Of a DNA stretch of 64,000 nt, positions 35,550 to 45,935 are shown one piece after another. Below the pieces are notes generated by a model. That model had not been told where the DNA came from. It saw only the letters and a program-made list of their open reading frames with translations, and did no database searches. Both the position numbers and the translations under genes were made by a program. The stretch lies in contig CM062381.1 of NCBI GenBank assembly GCA_031310005.1, positions 3,720,001 to 3,784,000 of the forward strand, in the 5' to 3' direction. Source of the DNA: Dactylellina haptotyla. Lineage: Eukaryota > Ascomycota > Orbiliomycetes > Orbiliales > Orbiliaceae. Each line of letters starts with the position of its first letter. The stretch's first letter is position 1.

Positions 35550-36818
35550 CTAGGCTTTCTGCTGCTGGCACCATTCGGCAATCCTTGTCTCGAGCTCAGG
35601 GTTGAAAAGCCACCTCCATTGTTCGCCACTACCACCGTCCTCGACTTGGAAAATTTCCCCTGCTTCTAACTTCTTTTGCTCCTCTATTGGCATCCTGAGA
35701 TTGTTGAGTTTAGAGGTCAATTCCAGCAACTTGTCGATACGCTCCTGTCGCATCTGCTGCCACCATCCAACGGCCTTAGCTACCGTCGTTCCCTCGGATT
35801 TCGTTGCCATGAGTAGGGCAAAGGAATAAACATCTTCGAGCGCCTGATTGGCTCCTTGCCCGGTAGTAGGGGGGATCGCGTGTGCGGCATCGCCGAGAAT
35901 AATAATCCGACCACCTTCTGAGCTCCACTTTGGCAATTTCGGTAGGGTGTGGAAAGCCCAAACGTACATGCTATCGGTATCGATATTTCGAATGGCGCTT
36001 TGAACAATCGGCTGCCTATCTTCTATCCCTTCTTCCAAAAATCCGTGCAGGAACTTCGGATCCTGAGCGAGCTTATCCCATCCTTCTCTGGTTTGAGCTG
36101 GGAAGGCGCGTTGTGTCCCCGCCATGTATTCGCTAGCATCAAAATCTTGAGGTGCCATAACGAAGGCGCCGTTCTTCCCAGGGTACATGACCGGACTGTC
36201 CATTTCATCTTTCTCTGACACATCCAGCAGATTTCTCTTGACAGCACCACATACAACCAAGATACCAGTGTATTGAGGATCGATGTCAGGGTAGACATGC
36301 TTCCGGACCTTACTATGAATTCCGTCCGCCGCAATAAGCACCGTGCAGTTTATCTGCGTGCCATCAGCCAAGGCGAAAGTCACACCGTCCTTCCTCTCTT
36401 CCACAATATGAGAATATTTAGTCTCGTATTTAACGTTGATGCCTCGTTCGTGACAAATAGCCTGTAGCTCCTTGACGAAGACGTTCCGATAAATACGCAG
36501 GGCGTCGTATTGGAACAATTTTTTTGAGCCAAGGAAGATGCGGTCGGTTGTGTTTCCTTCCATGTCCTTCATGGCAACTGCTTCAAAACTCCATCCCTTA
36601 ACACGGATGCGGTCGTAGATGCCAAGTGTATCCAAGATGCGAAGAGAATTGGGGGCGAGCATAATGGCACCTGAGAAACGTCCCTTTTCGGGAGCTTGTT
36701 CGTAGACAGTGCATTGGAATCCCTGGGAATGGAGGGCAATGGCAAGGCCTAAGCCTGCGATACCTCCTCCAATGATTGCAATTTCCAAATTTGGCTTTGA
36801 AGCTCCACTTGCGGACAT
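35550..36818 (-). CDS. Class A FAD-dependent monooxygenase (salicylate hydroxylase-like)
   Basis: Single-exon 422-aa flavoprotein that hydroxylates or epoxidises an aromatic or polyketide-like substrate with NAD(P)H and O2. The GxGxxG dinucleotide motif is at residues 14-26 (IIGGGIAGLGLAIAL). The DG motif appears as LIAADGIHSKVRKHV near residue 165. The GD motif is GDAAHAIPPTTGQGANQALED near residue 305. Length and motif order match the PF01494 group containing salicylate 1-hydroxylase and many secondary-metabolism tailoring enzymes. Start is the ATG at 36818, immediately before the Rossmann strand. Fungal relatives act in aromatic degradation or meroterpenoid and polyketide pathways; no partner synthase is present nearby, so the substrate is unknown. 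Confidence 0.88.
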   Translation of the reverse strand: MSASGASKPNLEIAIIGGGIAGLGLAIALHSQGFQCTVYEQAPEKGRFSGAIMLAPNSLRILDTLGIYDRIRVKGWSFEAVAMKDMEGNTTDRIFLGSKKLFQYDALRIYRNVFVKELQAICHERGINVKYETKYSHIVEERKDGVTFALADGTQINCTVLIAADGIHSKVRKHVYPDIDPQYTGILVVCGAVKRNLLDVSEKDEMDSPVMYPGKNGAFVMAPQDFDASEYMAGTQRAFPAQTREGWDKLAQDPKFLHGFLEEGIEDRQPIVQSAIRNIDTDSMYVWAFHTLPKLPKWSSEGGRIIILGDAAHAIPPTTGQGANQALEDVYSFALLMATKSEGTTVAKAVGWWQQMRQERIDKLLELTSKLNNLRMPIEEQKKLEAGEIFQVEDGGSGEQWRWLFNPELETRIAEWCQQQKA

Positions 36819-37196
36819 GTTGTGTTGTTGGAATTTATTTTAATTGGTAAGTGATAATTAACGGATTTTTGGATAGATGTGTAAGAAGTGTAGATTTGCT
36901 AGATAGATAAAGCTGGTGGCTTGTGATGGTAGATTGAGAAAGCCACCATGATCCTTCGTTGAACATTTTATATCTCAATTTCTTGAAACCTTCAGTCGTG
37001 ATGATCGTTCGTACGGGCTATAAGGAATAAACCCGAACGGGGTTTAGAACTATCGAGCGAGCGCAGGGTTAACCTAAGATCGAACGGCGTGAGAGTACTC
37101 GTAAGCCGTCTTACATTTCGTTGATCTTAGTCAAGCTTTCGCCAAGCTATTTCCAGCACAAATTACCCCGACGCAGTAATGAGAATAGAAGCGGAT
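36819..37196. other. Spacer
   Basis: Promoter region of the monooxygenase gene and 3' flank of the hypothetical gene at 37197. No element identified. Confidence 0.35.
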
Positions 37197-37787
37197 TTAG
37201 TTCCGACCCTGTCCTTGATCTCGATAGCGCTTCAGCGTGGACGTAACTACCCGACCAACTCTCGGTTGTGTCGCATACATCTGCGACAAATCCGTGTTGG
37301 TGTTGGTAAAGCCGGCCGAGCGACCGGGGATGATCGGCGTTTGCCTCGGATCAAATCTAAGTTCTTGTCGAACCATGTAGATGAATTCATTTGTACCAAT
37401 CTGGTCGCAGAGATATTTTATGAGACTGGAATCGCGGCTTAACAGGATTTCATTATCGAGAATTTGCTTCCAATTGCTTATAAAGTCGATTATTACCCGA
37501 TTTCTCAATCCCGAAGCGCGAGACTCGGACCCGGAGATAAGAAAATTTGTAGGGAGAGCTTGATTGGGTCTTGCATCCCAATTCGGAATTTTGCAATATG
37601 GTAGCCTCGCAATATGGCGCTGCGTTGCGTTGCCAGTATCATGTAAATGGAGAGCAGTTAGTCCTTCGAAGAGGTTCTTTCCTAGTCTCGTTGCCAGACA
37701 CTGATTTTAATTCGAAAACCTACAGCCAAATCACCGTCTGGCAACAAGACTAGTTCTTTCCTCACCTTCACCTTCCTGGACCATCAT
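37197..37787 (-). CDS. Hypothetical protein, two exons
   Basis: Found by splicing. Exon 2 (37681-37197) is an uninterrupted 161-codon frame lacking an internal ATG start, so it is easily missed. Exon 1 (37787-37766) supplies MMVQEGE and joins in phase across an 84-bp intron with GTGAGG donor and CTAG acceptor. The 168-aa product is soluble, with no signal peptide or membrane span. Sequence features are ARLPYCKIPNWDARP, a helical stretch IIDFISNWKQILDNEILL, and a basic C-terminus (RVVTSTLKRYRDQGQGRN). No family recognised. The short first exon is the weakest part. The gene is divergent from the gene at 38185 with about 400 bp between starts. Confidence 0.45.
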
Positions 37788-38184
37788 CACCCCCTCACAT
37801 AATACGACCTCCTATAATCGAACCAGCCTAATATTATCATCATGGTAATGAGTTCATCAAGCTTATACTTTTCCTCTTTTTACCGATTTTATAAGCCTTC
37901 ATTATTATTTCTCGGCGGGAGGTGTTTTTGATATAGTAATAATCAAAAGAAACGCGCCGCAAAAAATCACAATATGATTTTCAATTAACGTTGCAAAAAC
38001 AACTTAGAGATTTTGCACGTCCATCATGCAGATCATTCGCAGTCAACCATAATTCGGTGAAAACTGTGACACCTTGATGGAAATAAAATATGAAATCAGG
38101 CTAAATGGCAAGATCACTTGAAACCTATTCAAGCCGCAATATCAAGTCCACCAACAGCTACGAACGAACGAACCAAATCCCAAG
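37788..38184. promoter_or_regulatory. Putative divergent promoter region
   Basis: Separates two unrecognised divergent genes. AT-rich, with no defined element seen. Confidence 0.3.
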
Positions 38185-38864
38185 ATGCCTTCTCGAGTTC
38201 GAGTCCCATATTTACAAGAGGGCCAACTTCTGAGCAAAACTCTCAATGCTGCCACAAGGGGTAAAATTCCCGTCGTCCTCTTAAAGGGCAGTCTAAAGGA
38301 TGTATGGTGGAGGATTTCTGGGATTCAACATCGCCCCAGCTATTTATCTAAGGTCTTTCGCCATGTCAGAAATGCGACCAGTTGCAAGGCCCGTTCGGGG
38401 AGAAGCTGGGAAGGGTTAGGTCAATTGGGGTCGAGTATGTATCAGAAATCTGTGAAAAGATATGCGTAAATTTCTATTGCATAGAGTAGTGTGATTTCAA
38501 TTCTTGAATATATAGTTCTGACAGCTAATATCAACATATAGGGAGTTCCGTCACTCGAGCCCAGGCGACCCGATTGCACATATCACGACAGTCGGTCTTG
38601 GCGGAAGGGGAGGAATGGTCAAAAGGGTTCACCTATATTGAAGAACCTTTCCCTGCGGTATGTTGTTATATGTTTGCACTATGTGTTAGAACGGCCATAT
38701 TTATTCGAAACAAAGCAGCAACTGGTTAACGATTCTTGGATTTTGCAAATTTTGGATTCTGATATTGTTCATTTGATTAGGCTTCCACCCCAAACAGGAT
38801 TCTCAATGAAAGAGTTCTTTTTTGGCTTCAGCCTGCGGCCGTAAAACCCTTCCAGGCAGAATAA
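38185..38864 (+). CDS. Small basic protein, three exons, unknown
   Basis: Exons 38185-38434, 38542-38657 and 38781-38864 join with correct phase into 149 aa. Both donors are GTATGT and both acceptors are TAG. The sequence is strongly basic (MPSRVRVPYLQEGQLLSK at the start; KVFRHVRNATSCKARSGRSW; RAQATRLHISRQSVLAEGEEW) and ends in LNERVLFWLQPAAVKPFQAE. There is no signal peptide. Basic, Arg-rich small proteins of this kind include mitochondrial or ribosomal factors, but I see no diagnostic motif and do not assign it. Frame continuity across both introns and canonical sites support the model. Confidence 0.45.
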
Positions 38865-39198
38865 GCAGTATGATGTTGAAAATAGGGTTCATTATAATTC
38901 AACACTAGGATAGCACGATATAGATGAGTTTTAAATTTTTATTTATAAAATTTTTGGATACACAAATAGGCTCGGAGTGACTATGGCTAACTAGTAAATT
39001 TCCCAAGAAACTCAGGTTTAAAAGAAATAGAAAGACCGCACAGTGTTGGATGTAATATAAGCGTAGGATAGTCTCAAATCTTAGATACATAACTCTGTAA
39101 CTACTGAGGATATCTATATAAGTAATATCACACCCTCTTTTCCCTTGATATTCGCAATATCCTCTCACAACCTCCAAATAATGCCAGTTATCTATTGC

Positions 39199-39488
39199 TT
39201 AGTAGTGGCAACTGCACTTGCAAGTTCCGAAGGCTGTTCCCTTGATTGGTGTGCACTATAGCTGATGTTAGTATATAAATTCAAGTGGATTCTGTAGCAC
39301 ATAGAGATACTTACGGTCGAAGCAGAGCAATTGATATAAACGCTACCAGCAGCGCACTTGGTGTTGCAGTCGGGATCATTGACGAAACATTGGTACGCTC
39401 TGCGCTCAAGTTCCGCTGGTTCACCAGTAGGGGCACCAAGAACTGCTGCAAGGATAGAAGCGACGAAGACGAGAGTGAAAGATCGCAT
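39199..39488 (-). CDS. Small secreted eight-cysteine peptide, defensin-like
   Basis: Two exons (39488-39315, 39255-39199) encode 76 aa. Residues 1-18 are a signal peptide (cleavage near VLGA/PTG). A short acidic propeptide ends in the dibasic LERR (29-30), a Kex2-type site. The mature 46 residues carry eight cysteines at 34, 41, 45, 54, 59, 70, 72 and 74. C41-x3-C45, G68-x-C70 and C70-x-C72 or C72-x-C74 correspond to the CxxxC, GxC and CxC elements of cysteine-stabilised alpha-beta peptides such as fungal and arthropod defensins. The intron is essential: it adds the last four cysteines and replaces an unrelated read-through tail. Likely an antimicrobial or effector peptide; the fold is inferred from spacing only, and spacing between C59 and C70 differs from plectasin. 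Confidence 0.7.
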
Positions 39489-42400
39489 TTTGAAGGTCGT
39501 GTTGTTTGTATTCTAAAAGTGGATATATAGAGATCTCTAGATAGGATTTTGCAAGGTGTTTGCTATAATAGTAGGAGATGTGGGTTTTATTGATGCGATT
39601 GCGTGATTGAACTTACTATCTGGGACCGAAAGTCAAGCTTTTTATACATCCGCCGTGCATATTGTCGACTGATCCAGCTTGTAGATCGAGTACTTATTGA
39701 CCAGGGCATTACATAACGGTCGGAAAGGTGTCCCGGATTAGCCTATTTCCCCAGATTATCATGCGCTGGTTTGGAGACGGATTGAAATACTTTGCGCAGG
39801 GGCAGAATATTCAAAAATGATCTGAGTCGTCACGCTTCTTCGTCTCCCTGTCTGAAATACTCGATTAATGACGGCAACAAAGGGGATTCCGACAATGGTT
39901 TGCCAGGTTGAGGCAACTTTGGCGAGTAAAGACATGGGCGTTCCCTGCGTTGGCTAACGTTAGTTAACGTTATGGTTTGCCGGCAGCCCGACATTGGTAA
40001 AATCCACCCGGCATGGTCTGTGCTTCAGAAGCATCAATATCATGAACGCCATACCCTCGATGTTTGACAGGTCGCTAGCGTTCCCTGGGATAACAGGGCA
40101 TGGTCTGATGGATAAATTTTGAGAAGATCACAATGCAGGAAATCCTGAAACTAGAACAGCCGAGAGTCTCCAAATGCAGATGGTCGTATGGTCGAATTCT
40201 ACAACAGGATGGGATATACAATTCACTACCCCGGTCTTAGTTGGCAGTATTTGTCAAGCAATTGATTGAGATTTCAATCGCATTCAGCCGTATTTTCCAA
40301 TTCTTTCGAAATTTCTGAGCCGCGGCCGATTTCATTATTCTGTGGCAAGGGATCTCTCGTTTGATAGTTTGCACATGGAGAATTAATATATGCATATGTC
40401 ACACGAACCTCTTTATGATTGGTGACGATATGAGCCATACCATGCTCAAACATATTTGCTACATAGCATATATATGTGCATGTTGATTTCTAGCTTGAAG
40501 CACTTTTTACCGTAATGAGATCATGCATATTATGATATGATATTGAACAATTGATATCGATTACGGATTATTCTTCTTACAAGATCTAGAAGTAGATTTC
40601 TTGATCCAAACTAGTCTCGCGATCCATACCAGGAAAAGTCATTGGAACTCCTTATTCGTTTGGCTTGCTTTATCTTCTTCGGGCCATCAATTACCGCTCC
40701 TCGGAGAAACTGGGACCGTTTAATTTCAAAACTCGCGATCATGAACCATTTCTAGAAAGAAATGTTGTCACACCTCGCCCGAGGCCAAGAAACAGATCAC
40801 TTTATTTATGAGCCCGAATCCGAACTGTCTTTCAAACACAAACCCAAGCGGTAAACCATTTAGAATCAGGGTGTGCCCCAGATGTCTAAGCTCCAGATAG
40901 GTGCTTGGAAGTTTTCTCCGGTTTTCCTTGAATTATACCTTGTCTCGCAAGCCAGATGCCGTCCTGGTCCCGCAAAAGAATTATACCTTATTTCTCTCAT
41001 CGATGTGACCCGTTTATTTAACTGCAGAAACGTCACAAATGTGTTGCATCTAGCACTCGCGATGCTGTAACTATCAATATTTGGGTCTAAGTCATTATGC
41101 TTCCTTGGTCGATGTTAATAAAAAAATTTTAATCTTCCAGTACGTAATGAATGGCTGGTAATTAAAGCGACTAGAGTATAGCCTAGCTCACATACTAAAG
41201 ATCGCGGCTTGCGAAGATGGAAGATTTCTCTCAAGCCTATCAAACAGCAAACCTTTTCACTCCGCACATTCAGTAGCATATTCATCGTCCCGCGATTTTC
41301 CGAGAGAGCATGAAAGAGAAATTAAACAAGCGATATGGGATTTCCAATATCAAGTTTTTTAGTTGAGAAGGGGCTATGCAATCTTTAACGCTAATACTAA
41401 CCAAAGAAATGATGAAGTTGCTCGTTTTGTTAGTGGGCGCAGCTCGCAGCGTCGTATTATGACAGCCACCGATATATCATGTACCCTTCCTGGAGCATTC
41501 GCCCAATATCGCCCGTTCTATAGGTCTAAAATCTGCAATTGTCCGAGTTTTTGAATGCACAATTAACTCGAGCTAGTACCTTAGCGATATAGCAGAACAG
41601 CCCAGAAGCTTAATACATCGGAGAATCTTGTCGGTTAATCGCCCTGCTTTCGACCTCACCCACGCGCACTAGTTGCAAACTTTATAACGTCACGACGGGA
41701 ATGCAAATCGCTAGCAATTTTTAACTCGCGCTTGGGCTTACAATATCCTCACGTCGGGTAGAGTGTAAATTGGGTTTTATAATAGATTATAGGAGTGGAC
41801 TGACTCTTAGTGGGGCATTCTGATGCACGGGCAGCACTCAGCTCGCTCAACGGTTCGGGTCGGTGCACTTCAATCTCGAGTAAGGATCAAATCTTGATTC
41901 CTCTCGTATTTTATTTTGCGACAGAACCTATTGGTATATTATACGTTCATGTAATTGCCTAATAATTCTTTATTGTTATTAATACGCTCTTGCAAAATAA
42001 AATTCTACGGTAAATGTAGTTTGTCCAATCTTGGAGATGATTGTGGTGAGTATAATTCAGATGTCGATCGCTCAACCTCCAATACCAGGAATTTGAATCG
42101 TGGTTTGGGCATGGCATCGATGAAGGCTGCATGCGCATTTAGCGCATCCAATGAAATGTAAAATATCGGAGCTAATATCCTGTTTGTAATGCTTCGATAT
42201 TCCTGAAACGGAAAATCGTTTACGACCATAACATGCTATTCTCATAGTTCTGCATCTCTTCTGCGGGTGGTAGCAGCAAGGATAGATGATGCCAGCCCAG
42301 GCTTTCTTCTCGAGCCCCAGCAGAGCGAAGGCGCATCTGAAACATGATCACTTGAGTTTTTGGCCCCGTTGAAAAGTGAGCTTCTATGACAAGATTTTGC

Positions 42401-43203
42401 GGCCAAGCTCAAGGGCGAGCCGGTTTTCGGGTATATGTGCCCCAGTTTGCTTCAATTTGCAGAATATATAAACAGAGAGGAAGGCTTGGCGATATGTGGA
42501 GCACTAAATGGAGCAGTGGGTCTTTTTTAGCGTAATGTAACTTTATTTTGAAATAAAGAAAGCAGGATATCGACCCTCCGCGCTTACGTTTGCGAGGAGG
42601 TTAGTTGAGCCGGGTTCGAGCTACGGCCATCGGGTGGACCATTCGAAAGATTATATTGGCAACTCATCGCGATAAACTACTACCACAACCTCACCACAAC
42701 ACATTTCTATGCACCGAGGCTTGCCAACTTGAGTTTAGCCCCGTCCTCAGGTTGCTCCACTCGCCACTCAACCTCTTAATTTTGCGAACTGGGTGTCACA
42801 AGCTTGGGTGATGGTGAGTTTAATCTGCGAATCTAGTCAATCTTGGGTTTTTTTGTTAGAAGGGCTCGGGGCAACGCGATATGCCTCTGAAACAGTACAT
42901 GTCCCTATAGCTATAGCCCGGGTTCTGAGATGTGAAGGTATATATAAGGACATATCCATCCCCATTGTATCTCCTCTTTTTTATCACCATCGACCAGCCA
43001 TTCTTTCTGGTTTCTCATCTGGTTTCCTTCCGGTTGCCATCGTTCCTTCTTTTTCTCGGACACTCTCTTTTGCGCTTATTGCGTATTCTTGTCACTCTTT
43101 CGAATTCAACGAATTCAGAATCAATTATACATTCTTACATTCTTTCAACCTAAATCAATTTGATACAATTGAAGGAAACAGATTATTCCGAAGGATCTCG
43201 AAA
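39489..43203. other. Largest empty region, 3.7 kb
   Basis: No open frame over about 75 codons with coding character up to 42790. The last 400 bp are C/T-rich and fit the leader of the adhesin gene; a TATA-like gtatatataagg lies at about 42940, some 265 bp before its ATG. Otherwise AT-rich, unremarkable DNA. Confidence 0.4.
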
Positions 43204-44807
43204 ATGAAATCGACTTCTCTCATTGCGATCTTGTTGGCGGGGTATGTGCTTCAACGGGCGAGGTCATGGATGTCCTACTAACTTACATACGTTAATCTAG
43301 TGTCTCGACATTCGAAGGCGCCGAAGCCGTCAACATTCGTGGTCGTGAGATCTTTGGCCGTGCTTATGGGAAAAAGCAAGTTTGTTCGCAAGTCTCGCTC
43401 ACCAAGGTTGCCACGACCATCAGAACTATTACTACCGTATCAACCCACTGCGGTCCCCGTCCTACGGGTAATTGCAAGACAGTCACCAAGAACAGTGATA
43501 GCTGGAAGACCTCTACTGCTTGCAGTGGCCAGGGCTACCGCAAAGTGTGCAGCACTATCATTTACAACAATCCTACTTGTAACTTCGATGTTGTCTGCGA
43601 TGGTTCCACTGTTCCACCTTCCTCCACCACTAGTTCCGGTTATACTGTGAATTCAGTCTCCAGTACGAGTGCCGGTTCTTCCTCTTCTGTCCCACCAAGT
43701 GGAACCTCTTCCGCCCCAGGCGGCTCTTCTTCTTCCTCTGCACCGGGCGGTTCTTCCACTTCCTCTGCACCGGGCGGCTCTTCCTCTTCCGCTCCAGGCG
43801 GTTCTTCTTCTTCTTCTGCCCCAGGCGGTTCTTCCACTTCCTCTGCACCGGGCGGTTCTTCCACTTCCTCTACACCGGGCGGTTCTTCCACTTCCTCTGC
43901 ACCGGGAGGCTCTTCCTCTTCTTCCGCTCCAGGCGGTTCTTCCACTTCCTCTACACCGGGCGGTTCTTCCACTTCGTCCGCTCCAGGCGGCTCTTCCACT
44001 TCCTCTGCCCCGGGCGGCTCTTCCTCTTCCGCTCCAGGCGGTTCTTCCACTTCGTCCGCTCCAGGCGGCTCTTCCACTTCCTCTGCCCCGGGCGGCTCTT
44101 CCTCTTCCGCTCCAGGCGGTTCTTCTTCTTCTTCTGCCCCAGGCGGTTCTTCCACTTCCTCTGCACCGGGCGGTTCTTCCACTTCGTCCGCTCCAGGCGG
44201 CTCTTCCACTTCCTCTGCACCGGGCGGTTCTTCCACTTCCTCTGCACCGGGAGGCTCTTCCTCTTCTTCCGCTCCAGGCGGTTCTTCCACTTCGTCCGCT
44301 CCAGGCGGCTCTTCCACTTCCTCTGCACCGGGCGGTTCTTCCACTTCCTCTGCACCAGGCGGTTCTTCCACTTCTTCCGTTCCAGGCGGTTATTCCTCTT
44401 CTTCCGCTCCAGGCGGTTCTTCCACTTCTGCTGTCCCTAGCACTACTTCGGCCTGCCCAGTCATTTGCATAGATAAGATCAATGAATGTGGTATGATGTA
44501 TGGTGGATGTGTGCCACTGTGCTCCGGCCAGCCATCACCAACTTTCACGCCACCACCTTGCCCATCGAATTCTTCTAAGGGAACGTCTTCTGCTCCTACT
44601 AGCACCTCCCCTGGATCTAGCAGCGTTCCTCCATCGAGTGTACCAACCACTTCTTCTAGCCCAACCGGCAAGGTCATCAGCAGCACCAGTTCCAGTTCCA
44701 GTCCGGGCTATACCCCCAAGGATGTTTCGAGCAGTACTACCTCCGCTCCTCCTGACGAGCCAACTGATTACTACGGCTACGAAGATGGTTACTACCGAAG
44801 AAACTAG
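43204..44807 (+). CDS. Repeat-rich adhesin-like cell-wall protein
   Basis: Exons 43204-43241 and 43301-44807 give 514 aa. The ATG at 43204 starts a signal peptide that is split by the intron (MKSTSLIAILLAG then VSTFEGAEA). Residues about 40-130 form a cysteine-containing N-terminal domain (STHCGPRPTGNCKTVTK, WKTSTACSGQGYRKVC, NPTCNFDVVCDG). Next comes a stalk of about 27 tandem units of APGGSSTSS (variants SSSSS; three units one Ser shorter; two TPGG, one VPGG). A second small Cys module follows (CPVICIDKINECGMMYGGC), then a Ser/Thr/Pro stretch and a Tyr-rich acidic end (DYYGYEDGYYRRN). There is no C-terminal hydrophobic GPI signal, so it may be retained by cross-links or be secreted. The layout is that of fungal adhesins or stalked wall proteins. 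No intein, lectin or CFEM motif is seen. Confidence 0.8.
43711..44433 (+). repeat. 27-bp coding minisatellite (APGGSSTSS)
   Basis: About 27 near-identical head-to-tail units within the adhesin-like gene; three units are 24 bp. Multi-unit blocks recur with identical synonymous codons, for example ggcggctcttcctcttccgc, indicating recent segmental duplication or gene conversion. The antisense frame stays open across the whole array only because the unit length is a multiple of three. Confidence 0.95.
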
Positions 44808-45935
44808 AGTTAAATTAGAGTATATACACAAGAGAAATGTAGCAAGGGAATAGAGAGAGTAGACGAAGCTTCCAGAACGCAAGACTGTCGACAATTTTAA
44901 AGTAACCAGCTCAATATAAATTTATTTTTTATATATGTCCTAAATCACTAGTGATATTCATATTGTGTCGTAGTAGCCAACCTCATTGCCTCGGTTGTTT
45001 GTTTCGAATACTCGAATGCGGTTTGTACACAGGTGTTGAAGTGGATAGGATTAACTAGAGCCCTGGTTCTCTGTTGTATCAGCGAATTTGTGGAATTCTG
45101 AGATTTATCATTTTGTGCAAGAAGGTCTGAACGGCCTTCCGTACCTGGTAGAGTTTGAACAATCCGATTTAATGACTGAGCGATTCCCGTTGTCTCGTAG
45201 GCCAGCACGCTGATTCCCGGGTTTTACTTTTATTCGCCAAAGCGGCCAAAAAGATTCATGGATCACCGTTTTGCGTGATGAAGCCTGAAGTCAGCGACGA
45301 CTTATGCATAAAATTCAGTAGATGCAAAGATAACGACATCACTACAGAGCCAAGACACTTGGAGCTACGGGTGTTGGAGGAATCTCACAAGGCTCAAACA
45401 TTTCTTTTGATACTGGCCGTAGATTGTGCCCATAATGTTGTTCGTCTGGGGCTCAAGCTGCAAGCCAAGAGACCAATGGAACCCCCGCGAGACCAAATGG
45501 AACTAATTTTTGCTCATCTTTGCCAGCTTAGAAGATTCCTAACCAAAAGCTTCGGGCCCGGAGCCTACAAACCAACCTGTCTTGTGTACCATACTTTCGC
45601 TTGGCTCACATTTTACTCACCCTTGGCGATGTTGTACAGGCAAGTTTTGGGCGCGGAATTTGCAGGCTGCAAGCTGCAGGTGTCCAAGCTTACCCAAAAT
45701 TTCTCAGACCGGAATGAATAATTATCCCGTTTTTCGCTTCTCCAAAAATTAAGGCATGCGGGGAATCTCTTCTAGCGGTTGCGACTGCTCGAATATATAA
45801 GACCCACCTGCCGTCGTGGATCACGATCCTCTGGTCGGCAGGAGCATCGGATGATAATATTCGAACTTTTAATCCGAAGACGGCGCCAGAAACCTAATCG
45901 CAGAGGCTAACGTTGCTCTCAGATTTCATTTTGCA
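44808..45935. other. Intergenic with a possible orphan exon
   Basis: Contains an 86-codon minus frame at 44948-45208 (GTG start) with coding-like composition, and a 148-codon plus frame at 45275-45721. Neither has a recognised domain. The minus frame might be the last exon of a short gene whose upstream exons I could not fix. Confidence 0.25.

Noticed and set aside
43640-44371. Antisense 243-codon ORF of EEVEEPPGAEE repeats, plus other frames through the same array
   Set aside because: It is the complement of the APGGSSTSS minisatellite. The 27-bp unit keeps all frames open; the sense strand has the signal peptide, intron and Cys modules.
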